Under the pieces are notes generated by a model, which searched no databases, was not told the DNA's origin, and saw only the letters and a list, made by a program, of their open reading frames with translations. Below, in pieces: positions 15,680 through 24,101 of a stretch of 45,327 nt of DNA. The position numbers and the translations under genes were made by a program. Position 1 is the stretch's first letter; each line of letters starts with the position of its first letter. Origin of the DNA: Rhodospirillales bacterium (GTDB lineage Bacteria > Pseudomonadota > Alphaproteobacteria > ATCC43930 > CGMCC-115725); the NCBI GenBank assembly GCA_028291405.1, contig JAQGID010000067.1, positions 1 through 45,327 of the forward strand, written 5' to 3'.

Positions 15680-18382
15680 ATGCTACCGTCCGGCATCCAG
15701 CAACCAGGGACGATGCACGTGGGCCCCGGCCCTGACCAGACCGAGATTTACCGCGCCCTCGCCGAGGCCGCAACCGAGGGCGTCGTCATCCATCGCGACG
15801 GGATCGTCGTGGCGGCGAACGAAGCGTGCTGCAGCCTCTACGGCTATTCTCCCGAGGCAGTGGTCGGCCGGCCGATCATCGACTTCATCGCGCCGGATGC
15901 CCGCGCCGAGGCGCTCGACCGTGGCCGTAACGGTACCGAGCAGCCTTACGAAAGCCTCGCCCTCCACCGCAATGGCTCGGCCTTCCCGGTCGAGTTCCGC
16001 GGCCGTGCCGTTGCGCTCGATGGCAAGCCGGCCCGCGCCGTCACGATCCGCGACCTGCGGCAACGCAAGCGCTACGAGCAAGAGCGGCTCATCGGCATTC
16101 AGCGCTTCGGCCGCGTCTTCGAGCAGAGTCCGCTCGGCAAGGCGATCGCCGGGCCGGATTCCTGCTTCCGCGAGGTCAACCCGGCGCTGTGCGCGATGCT
16201 GGGATATTCCGCCGACGAGCTGATCGGGCGGAACTTCCTCGACATCGTCTACCCGGACGATCGCGAGTCCTGTCGGCGTCATTCGGCCGCCCTGTTGAAC
16301 GGCGAGGTCGAGCAGTTTCACATCGAGGAGCGCCTGGTCGCCAAATCCGGCGCTCCCTTATGGGTCAGCATCAACGTCGCTCCCATCCGCGACCCCGCGG
16401 GGCGCGTCATCGACATCCTGGGAATCATCGAGAACGTCGACGAGCGCCGCCGCATGACCGACGCCTTGCGCGAGAACGAGGAGCGTTTCCGGACGATTAT
16501 CGAGGCCTTGCCGCATATCGCGTTCGTCGTCCGACCCGATGGCATCGCGCAGTACTACAATGCGCTCTGCACCCTCTATTTCGGCGAGCTTGCGGGCGAC
16601 AGCTCGGGGCGTCTGGCGCTGGCACATCCCGATGACCGCTCGCGTGTCGTGGCGGCCCGCGAGGCGGCGGTCATCGCCGAGCGCGAGTTCGAGGTCGACG
16701 TCCGCCTGCGCCGCCATGACGGCGCCTATCGCTGGCATCGCTTCCGCAGCATGCCGTTGTTCCGCGACGGCCAGCTCGATGCCTATCTTTGCACCGCGGT
16801 CGACATCGACGAGCTGCGCCGCGCCAACGAGATTCTGGGTCAGCACGTCGCCGAGCGCACGGCGCAGCTCGCAGCGAGCGAGACGCAGATCCGCCTGGTG
16901 TATGAGCATGCCTCGGAATGCCACGCCGTCATGCTGGTGCGCGACGACGGGCAGTTCGTCTTCGAGGAGGCCAATCCGGCGCTCCTGCGCATCTATGAGA
17001 AGCCGCGCGCGGCGGTCGTCGGCCACAGTCTCGACGAGGTCTTCGGCGCCGACGGGGCGCACGAGATCAATCGATACCTTGCCGCGTGCCTACGATTGGG
17101 TCAGCCCTATCGCTACGAGCGGCAGCAAGGGGAGCGCGTCGTCGAGGCGGTCGCCGTGCCGGTGCCGCGGTCCGGGGACGAGCCGCAGCGCCTCGTCGTG
17201 ACGGCCCGCGACGTCAGCGAGGCGCGTGGCCTCGAGGAGCAGCTGCGGCAAGCCCAGAAGATGGAGGCGGTCGGCCAGCTGACCGGCGGCGTCGCGCACG
17301 ATTTCAACAATCTGCTGACCGTCGTGATCGGCAATCTCGACATGCTCGAGGCGAAGCTGACGGACGAGCAGCATCGCAAGCTGACTGCCGCGGCGCGGCG
17401 CGGCGCCGATCGCGCCGCGATTCTCACCCACCGTCTGCTCGCCTTCTCGCGCAAGCAGCCGCTCGCCCCCAAGCAGGTCGACCTCAACCGCCTCGTCGCC
17501 GGCATGTCGGAGCTGCTGCGCCGCTCCCTGGGCGAGACGGTGGCGATCGAGACGGTGCTCGCCGGCGGCTTGTGGCCGACGAGCGCCGACCCCAACCAGG
17601 TCGAGAATGCTCTGCTCAACCTCGCGCTCAACGGTCGCGACGCGATGCCGAGCGGCGGCCGGCTGACGATCGAGACGGCGAACCGCTCTCTCGACGAGGC
17701 CTATGCCAAATCCCATTCCGACGTCGTCGCCGGCGATTACGTGATGCTCGCCGTCAGCGACACCGGCACCGGCATGTCGCCGGCGACGGTGGCGAAAGCC
17801 TTCGAGCCGTTCTTCACGACGAAGGAGGTCGGCGACGGCAGCGGCCTCGGGCTTAGCATGGTCTACGGCTTTGTCAAGCAGTCCGGCGGCCACGTCAAGA
17901 TCTACAGCGAGCCGGGCGCCGGCACGACGATCAAGATCTACCTGCCGCGGCTGCTGACCGCGATTGGGCTTGTCGAGTCCGCCGCCGCCGCGGTGCCGAC
18001 CGGCGTCGGCCACGAGACGATCCTGGTCGTCGAGGACGATGCCGACGTCCGCGACTACACCGCAGGGGTGCTCCGCGAGCTCGGCTATCGCATCGTCGCG
18101 GCGGGCGACGCGGCCGAGGCCTCGCAGCACCTCGCCGGCGAAACGCGAATCGACCTGCTCTTTACCGACGTCGGGCTGCCGGGCGGCGTCACCGGCCGCC
18201 GCCTTGCCGAGGCGGCGCGTGCGCAGCGGCCCGGGCTGAAAGTGCTGTTCACCACCGGCTACGCGCGCAACGCGATCGTCCACAACGGCACGCTCGATCC
18301 CGGCGTCGAGCTCATCGTCAAGCCCTTCACCCAGCGCGACCTCGCGCAGAAAATTCGTGCCGTGCTCGACGATCCCGGGTGA
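15680..18382 (+). CDS. Hybrid histidine kinase with four PAS domains and a receiver
   Basis: A 900-residue soluble sensor. The order is PAS (about 18-125), PAS (145-260), PAS (270-390), PAS (405-520), HisKA with the phosphoacceptor H540 in GGVAHDFNNLL, HATPase_c (about 630-755, with NLALNGRDAMPSGG, DTGTGM, GSGLGLSM), and a C-terminal receiver (780-895) with D786/D787, phosphoacceptor D830 (FTDVGLPGG) and K881. There are no transmembrane segments, so it senses a cytoplasmic or redox/small-molecule signal. No DNA-binding partner is adjacent. The ATG at 15680 is chosen from domain extent; the ribosome site is weak, and Met12 is an alternative. Confidence 0.9.
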   Translation: MLPSGIQQPGTMHVGPGPDQTEIYRALAEAATEGVVIHRDGIVVAANEACCSLYGYSPEAVVGRPIIDFIAPDARAEALDRGRNGTEQPYESLALHRNGSAFPVEFRGRAVALDGKPARAVTIRDLRQRKRYEQERLIGIQRFGRVFEQSPLGKAIAGPDSCFREVNPALCAMLGYSADELIGRNFLDIVYPDDRESCRRHSAALLNGEVEQFHIEERLVAKSGAPLWVSINVAPIRDPAGRVIDILGIIENVDERRRMTDALRENEERFRTIIEALPHIAFVVRPDGIAQYYNALCTLYFGELAGDSSGRLALAHPDDRSRVVAAREAAVIAEREFEVDVRLRRHDGAYRWHRFRSMPLFRDGQLDAYLCTAVDIDELRRANEILGQHVAERTAQLAASETQIRLVYEHASECHAVMLVRDDGQFVFEEANPALLRIYEKPRAAVVGHSLDEVFGADGAHEINRYLAACLRLGQPYRYERQQGERVVEAVAVPVPRSGDEPQRLVVTARDVSEARGLEEQLRQAQKMEAVGQLTGGVAHDFNNLLTVVIGNLDMLEAKLTDEQHRKLTAAARRGADRAAILTHRLLAFSRKQPLAPKQVDLNRLVAGMSELLRRSLGETVAIETVLAGGLWPTSADPNQVENALLNLALNGRDAMPSGGRLTIETANRSLDEAYAKSHSDVVAGDYVMLAVSDTGTGMSPATVAKAFEPFFTTKEVGDGSGLGLSMVYGFVKQSGGHVKIYSEPGAGTTIKIYLPRLLTAIGLVESAAAAVPTGVGHETILVVEDDADVRDYTAGVLRELGYRIVAAGDAAEASQHLAGETRIDLLFTDVGLPGGVTGRRLAEAARAQRPGLKVLFTTGYARNAIVHNGTLDPGVELIVKPFTQRDLAQKIRAVLDDPG

Positions 18383-18401
18383 TCATCCAAGGACACGCGA
18401 G

Positions 18402-18425
18402 GCCTGCCGCAGGAAAGCGGCAGGC
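18402..18425 (+). terminator. Hairpin after the hybrid kinase
   Basis: GCCTGCCGC (18402-18410), loop AGGAAA, GCGGCAGGC (18417-18425): a perfect 9-bp GC-rich stem 20 bases after the kinase stop. There is no T-run, so it may be a weak or Rho-assisted terminator or an mRNA-end stabiliser. Confidence 0.5.
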
Positions 18426-18451
18426 GATCGCCGACTTTCAGGGAGGAATTC

Positions 18452-19459
18452 ATGCAGCTTCAGCTCAGTCTCGGCGTCGCCGCGAACCCGCGGACCTGGC
18501 CGATTCTCGACGGCACCGTCGCGCCCGACGGGATCGAGCTGGTGACGAACGTCGTCCCGGTCTCGGAGCTGTTCTGGCGCCAGCTCAAATTCGCCGATTT
18601 CGACGTCTCGGAAATGTCGTTCTCGTCGCTGATGATGGCGCGGGCGAACGGCGACGGGCGCTGGGTCGGGCTGCCGGTCTTCACGACGCGGCAGTTCTTC
18701 CACACGACGCTGCTGGTGAGGCGCGATGCCGGCATCGACACTCCCGCCGATCTCAAGGGCAAACGCATCGGCGTCCCGGAGTACCAGCAGACGGCGGCGC
18801 TGTGGACGCGCGGCATCCTGCAGCACGAGTTCGGCGTCGCCCCGACCGACATCACGTTTTTTATGGAGCGGGTGCCGTCGCACAGCCATGCCGGCGCGGT
18901 CAATTTCCGGGCGCCGCCCGGCGTGACGATCAACCAGATCCCGCTCGAGAAGAGCATTGGCTCGATGATGCTGTCGGGCGAGCTGGATGCCGCGATGTTC
19001 TACATCCGCCGCTACGGCGAGCACGCGCGAAACCTGATCGACCGCAGCACGGCGGATCTGTGGAATCATCCCGATATCAAGCCGCTGTTCCCCGATCCCG
19101 CCGCCGAGGGCGTCCGCTATTTTCGCAAGACGGGCATCTATCCGATCAACCACGGCATGGTCATCCGCCGTTCGATCGTCGAGAAGAATCCCTGGGTCGT
19201 CCTCAACCTCTACAAGGCCTTCGAGCAGGCCAACGAGGTCGCGACAGAGCAGCGCATGGCGCATGTCGAGTACCACCTCGCCGCCGGCGAGATCGCGCCC
19301 GAGGCCCGTGCCGCGCTGCGCCGCCCGGTGCTGCGCCACGGCATCAAGGCGAACCGCAAGATCCTCGAGACGGCGGCGGCTTATTCCCACGAGCAGGGGT
19401 TGACTCCGCGGCTGATGCAGCTCGACGAGATCTTCGCGGCGAGCGCGATGGAGCAGTGA
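18452..19459 (+). CDS. 4,5-dihydroxyphthalate decarboxylase-like / NMT1-fold protein
   Basis: A 335-residue protein without a signal peptide. It follows the pattern of the 4,5-dihydroxyphthalate decarboxylase-like group: GTVAPDGIELVTNVVP, DVSEMSFSSLMMARANGD, LKGKRIGVPEYQQTAALWTRGIL and ending EQGLTPRLMQLDEIF. These proteins share the periplasmic-binding-protein fold; some are decarboxylases, others probably ligand binders. The absence of an export signal favours a cytoplasmic enzyme. GGGAGGAATTC precedes the ATG. The stop is followed in the same frame by a remnant of another binding protein. The aromatic-acid neighbours fit, but the activity is not proven. Confidence 0.8.
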   Translation: MQLQLSLGVAANPRTWPILDGTVAPDGIELVTNVVPVSELFWRQLKFADFDVSEMSFSSLMMARANGDGRWVGLPVFTTRQFFHTTLLVRRDAGIDTPADLKGKRIGVPEYQQTAALWTRGILQHEFGVAPTDITFFMERVPSHSHAGAVNFRAPPGVTINQIPLEKSIGSMMLSGELDAAMFYIRRYGEHARNLIDRSTADLWNHPDIKPLFPDPAAEGVRYFRKTGIYPINHGMVIRRSIVEKNPWVVLNLYKAFEQANEVATEQRMAHVEYHLAAGEIAPEARAALRRPVLRHGIKANRKILETAAAYSHEQGLTPRLMQLDEIFAASAMEQ

Positions 19460-19573
19460 GGGCGCGGCTCGGCCGAAGTCGCGCAGCACCTGGCGGGCGA
19501 GGGGATGTCCGACGTCAAGGATCCGGCGAGCCTCTACACCAACCGCTTCATCGACGAAGCGCTGAAGGGATAA
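19460..19573 (+). pseudogene. C-terminal remnant of an NMT1/SsuA-type binding protein
   Basis: Right after the previous stop, and in the same frame, the DNA reads AEVAQHLAGEGMSDVKDPAS and then LYTNRFIDEALKG before a TAA at 19571-19573. The LYTNRFIDEAL ending is typical of binding proteins of the SsuA/NMT1 group. The other roughly 300 residues of such a protein are missing. It directly precedes a broken ATPase and a broken permease of the same transporter type, so it looks like what is left of that system's binding protein. Confidence 0.55.
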
Positions 19574-19577
19574 GGCG

Positions 19578-19991
19578 GTGGTCGCGATGCAAACACAGCC
19601 GACGCCGGCGGGCGGGGATGCCGCCTTCGCGATGGTGGGCGTCGAGAAATGGTTCGGCACGTCGGATCGGCCGGTGCATGCGCTGGCGCCGACCGATCTC
19701 GAGGTCGCGGCGGGCGAGCTCGTGGTCCTGCTCGGCCCCTCCGGCTGCGGCAAGACGACGTTGCTGCGGATCATCGGCGGCCTCACCGAGCCGACGGGCG
19801 GCAGCGTCCGCGTCCGCGGCCGCGAGCTCTGGCGCAAGGGGCAGCGCCACGGCGAGGCGCTCGCCGAGCTCGGCATGGTGTTCCAGGACGCCAATCTCTT
19901 TCCCTGGCTCAGCATAGAGGACAATGTCGCGCTGCCGCTCGAGCTCAAGGGAATCGGCAAGCGCGAGCGGCGACGGCAGGCCGGCGAGCTT
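19578..19991 (+). pseudogene. ABC transporter ATPase, N-terminal half only (SsuB/TauB-like)
   Basis: The frame encodes a good ATPase start: KWFGTSDRPVHAL, Walker A GPSGCGKTT, Q-loop MVFQDANLFPWLSIEDNV, then LELKGIGKRERRRQAGEL. At about 19985-19990 the homology ends and the permease sequence begins in another frame. Signature LSGG, Walker B and H-loop are absent, so the protein cannot hydrolyse ATP. The start could be GTG 19578 or ATG 19587. The frame itself continues through permease DNA as nonsense. About 120 residues are missing compared with the intact ATPase at 9260-10096. Confidence 0.85.
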
Positions 19992-20415
19992 CGGCATCAC
20001 CAGCAAGGTGATCGTCGCCGCCGTGCTCGCCTTCTTCCCCATCCTGACCAATACCGTGCTCGGCGTGAAATCGGTCGACGCCGGCCATCGCGACGTCATG
20101 ACGAGCCTCAACGCCTCCCGCCTCGCCGTGCTGCGCCGCCTCGAGCTGCCGAGCTCGCTGCCGTACATCCTGACCGGCATGGAGGTCAGCGTCGTGCTCG
20201 CGATCATCGGCGCCGTTGTCGGCGAATATCTCGGCGGCAACAGCGGCCTGGGCTATCTGCTGATCTCGCGAATGAACGCCTTCGAGACGGACGGGCTCTT
20301 CGCCGTGATGATCCATATGACGATCCTCGGCTTCGTCTTCTATTTCGGGGTCGGCGTGCTGCGGCGCTTGCTCATCCCATGGCATCAGTCGGCCCGGCTC
20401 GACCGGGTGCATTGA
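19990..20415 (+). pseudogene. ABC transporter permease, C-terminal half only (SsuC/TauC-like)
   Basis: From Phe at 19990 the sequence is a clear BPD_transp_1 permease: FGITSKVIVAAVLAFFPILT, the EAA-like loop SLNASRLAVLRRLELPSSLP, EYLGGNSGLGYLL, and a last membrane segment MTILGFVFYFGVGVLRRLL. The N-terminal half (about 120-140 residues, the first membrane segments and start codon) is missing. It is joined directly to the truncated ATPase, so one deletion of roughly 0.7-0.8 kb would explain both. The size is an estimate from family lengths. Confidence 0.85.
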
Positions 20416-20436
20416 CGAGATCGGAAGGGGGGCGGA

Positions 20437-21360
20437 ATGAGCGCACGAGGATTGACGCTTGCCGCGACGGCGCTGGCCGCGTTGCTGACGGCGCCGGCGG
20501 CTTCGGCGGCGACCAAGATCGCCCTGCTGTTCGCGCCGACGACCGGCCTGCTGCCGTCCTACGTCGCCAAGGACCAGGGCATCTTCGCCAAGCACGGGCT
20601 CGACGTCGAGCTGACGTTGCTGGTCAACCAGGGCTCGGTCGTCGCGGCGCTCGTCTCCGGCTCGGTGCAGATCGGTACGCCCTCGGCGCTTGCCGTCCTG
20701 CAGGCGGTCGACGCCGGGCTCGACGTCGTCTTCCTGGCAGCGAGCAACGTCACGCCCTCGGCCTCACGGACAGCAATCTTCGCGCGCAACGGCAGCGGTA
20801 TCGAGGCGCCGCGCGACCTCATCGGCAAGAAGGTCGGGGTGCCCTCGCTCAACACCTACCTGCACGTCATGGCGCGGCAATGGCTGAAGAGCAAAGGCGT
20901 CGATTACACCAAGGTCGATTTCGTCGAGGTCGGATTCCAGCAGATGGCCGACGTCCTCAAGGGCGGCTCGGTCGATGCGGTCGACGCGATCGACCCCTAT
21001 TACGACAGGGTCGCCGCGGTCGGCCATTCGATCGGCAATCCCGACGAGAGCGCGCCGCCGGGGACGCTGACCTCGGTCTACACGGTGACGCGTGCCTGGG
21101 CTGCGGCTCATCCCGACGAAATCGCCGCCTTCCGCCGATCCCTCGAAGAGGCGCAGGCCTTCATCGCCGCCAACGAGGCGCAGGCGCGCGAGAGTCTCGG
21201 TCGCTACACCAAGCAGCCTGCGCAGGTGGTCGCGACGACGCCGATGCCGAATCTGGCGGTGGCGATCGTGCCGCCGCAGATCCAGTTCTTCATCGATCTG
21301 GCGCGCGGGCAGGGGCTGATCAGCCACGATCCCGGCGCGGCATCGCTCATCGTGCCGTGA
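20437..21360 (+). CDS. ABC transporter substrate-binding protein, NMT1 family
   Basis: A 307-residue protein with a Sec signal peptide (cleavage likely after APAASA, about residue 24). NMT1 features are TGLLPSYVAKDQGIFAKHGLDVEL, LVSGSVQIGTPSALAVLQAVDAG, IGKKVGVPSLNTYLHVMARQWL and GSVDAVDAIDPYYDRV. A strong GGAAGGGGGGC site precedes the ATG. It is the last gene of the plus-strand group whose ATPase and permease are broken, so it now lacks a local transporter. It might use the intact system at 8.4-10.1 kb or one outside the window. Ligand unknown. Confidence 0.86.
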   Translation: MSARGLTLAATALAALLTAPAASAATKIALLFAPTTGLLPSYVAKDQGIFAKHGLDVELTLLVNQGSVVAALVSGSVQIGTPSALAVLQAVDAGLDVVFLAASNVTPSASRTAIFARNGSGIEAPRDLIGKKVGVPSLNTYLHVMARQWLKSKGVDYTKVDFVEVGFQQMADVLKGGSVDAVDAIDPYYDRVAAVGHSIGNPDESAPPGTLTSVYTVTRAWAAAHPDEIAAFRRSLEEAQAFIAANEAQARESLGRYTKQPAQVVATTPMPNLAVAIVPPQIQFFIDLARGQGLISHDPGAASLIVP

Positions 21361-21380
21361 TCGCGCTCGTATCCGACAAT

Positions 21381-21812
21381 TCAATAGACGGAGACGGCGC
21401 TCATGATCATGTCGATGGTCGAGCCGTCCCTCGCGAGCGGCAGCACCAAGGCCTCGTGGCGCAGCACCCGATGATTGCCGCCGAGCCACTCATGCAGCCG
21501 GACGACCGGCCCCTCGCGATCGATGACTTCAATGAAGTGATCCTTGATCTGCGCACCGCGCTCGATGTTCGGGCTGTCGTCAACTTCCTTGCCGGTGAGG
21601 TCGAAGCCGAGCCACTGGGCCATGTTCGTCGAATGGATGCGATAGCGGAACCGTAAAGGATCGCGGAGCACGTCGAGCAGCGACAAGTTGCCGATGATGT
21701 AGCGCAGATCGAGGGGATCGAAATCCGCCCGCGCCGGGAAAAGTCGGCCGCGACGACGGATCTCCCAGTCGTCGTAAAGCCGCTTTGATTGTGTCGCGCG
21801 AAGCTCCATCAT
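21381..21812 (-). CDS. PAS_5 (DUF1457) domain protein
   Basis: A 143-residue single-domain protein of the PAS_5 family, frequent in Rhodospirillales and relatives: W..RR....PARADFDPLDLRYIIGNL..LDVL, RFRYRIHSTNMAQWLGFDLTGK, then HEWLGGNHRVLRHEALVLPL. Such proteins are presumed small sensors; no output domain is present. It begins with ATGATG, with GGAAAG a little far upstream. It is a single gene, convergent with the NMT1 gene (20 bases apart). Confidence 0.8.
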   Translation of the reverse strand: MMELRATQSKRLYDDWEIRRRGRLFPARADFDPLDLRYIIGNLSLLDVLRDPLRFRYRIHSTNMAQWLGFDLTGKEVDDSPNIERGAQIKDHFIEVIDREGPVVRLHEWLGGNHRVLRHEALVLPLARDGSTIDMIMSAVSVY

Positions 21813-21838
21813 CGATAATGATCTTTCCAGAGTTATCG
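21813..21838 (-). promoter_or_regulatory. Inverted repeat at the PAS_5 gene start
   Basis: CGATAA (21813-21818) and TTATCG (21833-21838) form a perfect 6-bp inverted repeat separated by 14 bases, directly before the PAS_5 start codon and covering the ribosome-binding site. The spacing and place fit an operator or an mRNA hairpin that hides the ribosome site. No experimental support can be seen. Confidence 0.25.
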
Positions 21839-21922
21839 GCGATTATGTCGCCGAATCTATTTACTTGTGATTAACTGCGGTTCCTGGAGACCCGAGATGC
21901 CCATCCCACGCTTCGATCCGCG

Positions 21923-22924
21923 TCAGTCCAGCCGCTTGACCGCCGCGTCGATGAAGCTGAGGTCGGCGTGGGCCGCGACGTCGATGTCGCGGTTGAGGAA
22001 GCCGAGCTCCTTCAGCGTCTGTAGATTGCGCTGCATTGCCGCGAGGTCGGGTCTGGCGTCGCGATCGCGGTAATAGTCGTTCCGCGTGAAGAGATAGGCG
22101 TAGCCCTCGACCGGCTGCTTGTTGAACTTGGCGACGATCGCGGCGGCGGCCTCGCGGTTCGCCGAGTCGAGGTACCAGCGCAGCGCCCGGACGTAATCCT
22201 CGAAGAAGTCGAGCAGCACCTCGTGGTTCTTCGCAAGAAAGCCGGCGCGAGCGACGTTGGCGAGGCTCTGCGTCCGGCCCAGCGCGTCGTGCATGGTGAA
22301 CAGCGGCCGCCCCACCCCGCGCTCGCGCAGGCGCTGCGCATAGGGCGCGACGAGGCTGGCGAGATCGATCTTCCGCTCCTCCAGCATCGCCGGCATGTTG
22401 GGAAATTGCGTCTCGATGACGCTGTAGTCGCGGTGATCCTCGAGGCGATGCTGGCGCAGCATGACCCGCAGCCCGATGTCGCTGCCACCGCCGACGGCAT
22501 TGACCGCGACGACCTTGCCCTTGAGATCCTCGACCGTCCGGATCGGGCTGTCCTGGCGGACGAGGAACTCGCTCGAGTAGTTCCCCTCGACGCCGTCCTG
22601 GTAATCGTCGCTAACGATCTTGAGATCGTCGAGCCGGGCGTTCTGGATCGCGACGCCGAACGAGGAGGGCGCGAGCGGCGCGATGTCGACGTCGCCGCTG
22701 GCGAGCGCGGTCACCATCGGGCCGCTGCCGGCGAAATGGAAATGCTCGACGCGATAGGATTTGCCGAGATGCGGCACGAGGTCCGGCCGGTCGAAGAGGA
22801 TCGGCGTCATCTGGCCGGCGACGGTTGTCCAGGCGATGCGGATCGTGAGCGGCTCGGCGCCAGCGACGTTGGCGGCAAGGAGCAAGCCGCCGAGGGCGAG
22901 CGCGAGACGTCTGAACCGACCCAT
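21923..22924 (-). CDS. ABC transporter substrate-binding protein, NMT1/SsuA-like
   Basis: A 333-residue protein with a signal peptide (LALALGGLLLAANVAGA, about residues 7-23). The body shows ALASGDVDIAPLAPSSFGVA, LKGKVVAVNAVGGGSDIGLR and FPNMPAMLEERKIDLASLVAPY, as in sulfonate/nitrate/taurine-type binding proteins. The ATG at 22924-22922 follows AGGAGGAAT. It stands alone on the minus strand with no permease or ATPase next to it, so it is an orphan binding protein. Ligand unknown. Confidence 0.84.
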   Translation of the reverse strand: MGRFRRLALALGGLLLAANVAGAEPLTIRIAWTTVAGQMTPILFDRPDLVPHLGKSYRVEHFHFAGSGPMVTALASGDVDIAPLAPSSFGVAIQNARLDDLKIVSDDYQDGVEGNYSSEFLVRQDSPIRTVEDLKGKVVAVNAVGGGSDIGLRVMLRQHRLEDHRDYSVIETQFPNMPAMLEERKIDLASLVAPYAQRLRERGVGRPLFTMHDALGRTQSLANVARAGFLAKNHEVLLDFFEDYVRALRWYLDSANREAAAAIVAKFNKQPVEGYAYLFTRNDYYRDRDARPDLAAMQRNLQTLKELGFLNRDIDVAAHADLSFIDAAVKRLD

Positions 22925-23130
22925 AGATTCCTCCTGTCGCGGCATCGCTCGGTTGATGCGGGCTGCGCTGCGCCCCCGGCTGCCGTCCGACATGATCTTG
23001 GCCGGTTTGGCGATCCGCCACAATCGCGGCGGCCGGCGAAATCGCGGCGATCGCGCTCGCCCCTGCCGCTCTGGCGATGCTAAGCTGCCGCCGGGTTCGA
23101 TGATCCACGAGTCCGCGAAAGGTGAGGAAA

Positions 23131-23844
23131 ATGAAGACGGAAACGCTCGAATACAAGGACGGCGATCTGACCTGCCGGGGAACGCTGATCTATGACGATA
23201 CCAAATCCGGAAGGCGTCCCGGCGTCGTCGTCGCGCACGACATCCGCGGCTCGCTGCCGCGGCCGAAGGGGCGTCCCGAGCAGCTGGCAGCGATGGGCTA
23301 TGTCGTGCTGCTCGCCGATAACTACGGCGGCGGCCAGACGATGCGCGACTTCCCGCACGGCATGGAGCTGATCAAGAGCGTGCGCGGCGACAACGCCGTC
23401 TGGCGCCGCCGCATCCGCGCCGCCGTCGATACGCTGGCGGCGCATCCGCTGGTCGACAAGGGGCGGATCGGCGCCATCGGCTATTGCTTCGGCGGCTCGA
23501 CGGTGATCGAGCTCGCCTTCAGCGGTGCCGACGTCCGCGCCGTCGTCAGCTTCCATGGCGGGCTCGACGGGTTGCAGCTGCAGGATGCCAAGAACGTCAA
23601 GGCGAAGATCCTGTCCTGCACCGGCGCCGACGATCCGCTGGTACCGCTCGAGGACGTCAAGGCCTTCGAGGAGGCGCTGCGCGAGGCCAAGGTCGCCGAC
23701 TGGGAGGTGGTGGTCTACGGCAACACCAAGCACAGCTTCACCGACCCGGAGACCCCGAACTCCCCGAACACCGCCTATAACAAGGCGGCCGACGAGCGCT
23801 CCTGGGCCGCGATGACGGCGCTGTTCAAGGAAGCCTTCGCCTAA
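23131..23844 (+). CDS. Dienelactone hydrolase family protein
   Basis: A 237-residue alpha/beta hydrolase with the Cys-Asp-His triad of dienelactone hydrolases: Cys119 in GYCFGG, Asp near 167-168 (GADDPL) and His201 (NTKHSF). This family hydrolyses dienelactone to maleylacetate in chlorocatechol breakdown and also acts on other lactones or esters; cytoplasmic. I use the ATG at 23131, after AGGTGAGG, rather than the GTG at 23122. It is a single gene without other modified ortho-cleavage genes, so a role in that pathway is not established. Length is normal. Confidence 0.87.
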   Translation: MKTETLEYKDGDLTCRGTLIYDDTKSGRRPGVVVAHDIRGSLPRPKGRPEQLAAMGYVVLLADNYGGGQTMRDFPHGMELIKSVRGDNAVWRRRIRAAVDTLAAHPLVDKGRIGAIGYCFGGSTVIELAFSGADVRAVVSFHGGLDGLQLQDAKNVKAKILSCTGADDPLVPLEDVKAFEEALREAKVADWEVVVYGNTKHSFTDPETPNSPNTAYNKAADERSWAAMTALFKEAFA

Positions 23845-23884
23845 ATCGACGCGGCGGCCTCGCCCGCCGGTCATACTTGGGGGA

Positions 23885-23911
23885 TCGCCGGCGGCGCATT
23901 GCCGCCGGCGA
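23885..23911 (+). terminator. Strong hairpin after the dienelactone hydrolase gene
   Basis: TCGCCGGCGGC (23885-23895), loop GCATT, GCCGCCGGCGA (23901-23911): an 11-bp perfect stem 40 bases after the stop. No T-run follows. It separates the hydrolase from the cysH promoter region. Confidence 0.55.
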
Positions 23912-23994
23912 CTCTATTCCACTCGATTGTCAGACGGCCGTGCCGACCGATCGCTATCCTAATTAAACAAAGAAATAACGTGTAATTATTAGAC

Positions 23995-24023
23995 TTGACA
24001 CCTCTGGAATGGTTGAATACGCG
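23995..24023 (+). promoter_or_regulatory. Candidate promoter of cysH
   Basis: A perfect -35 box TTGACA (23995-24000) is followed after 17 bases by TACGCG, a poor -10. Just upstream, 23958-23992 is strikingly AT-rich in a GC-rich genome (AATTAAACAAAGAAATAACG, TAATTATT), like an UP element. It lies about 80 bases before the cysH start. The -35 and AT tract are seen directly; the -10 assignment is weak. Confidence 0.4.
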
Positions 24024-24101
24024 TAACCACATCTCGCGTTCGATGAATGAGATCGATGCGGCGGACCAGCTTGGACGGTCGCGCGTCGGAAAGGATTTTT
24101 G

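Noticed and set aside
19578-21656. A 692-residue fusion of ATPase and other sequences
   Set aside because: After about residue 137 the frame reads the permease and binding-protein genes out of frame; it is a broken gene and not a fusion protein.
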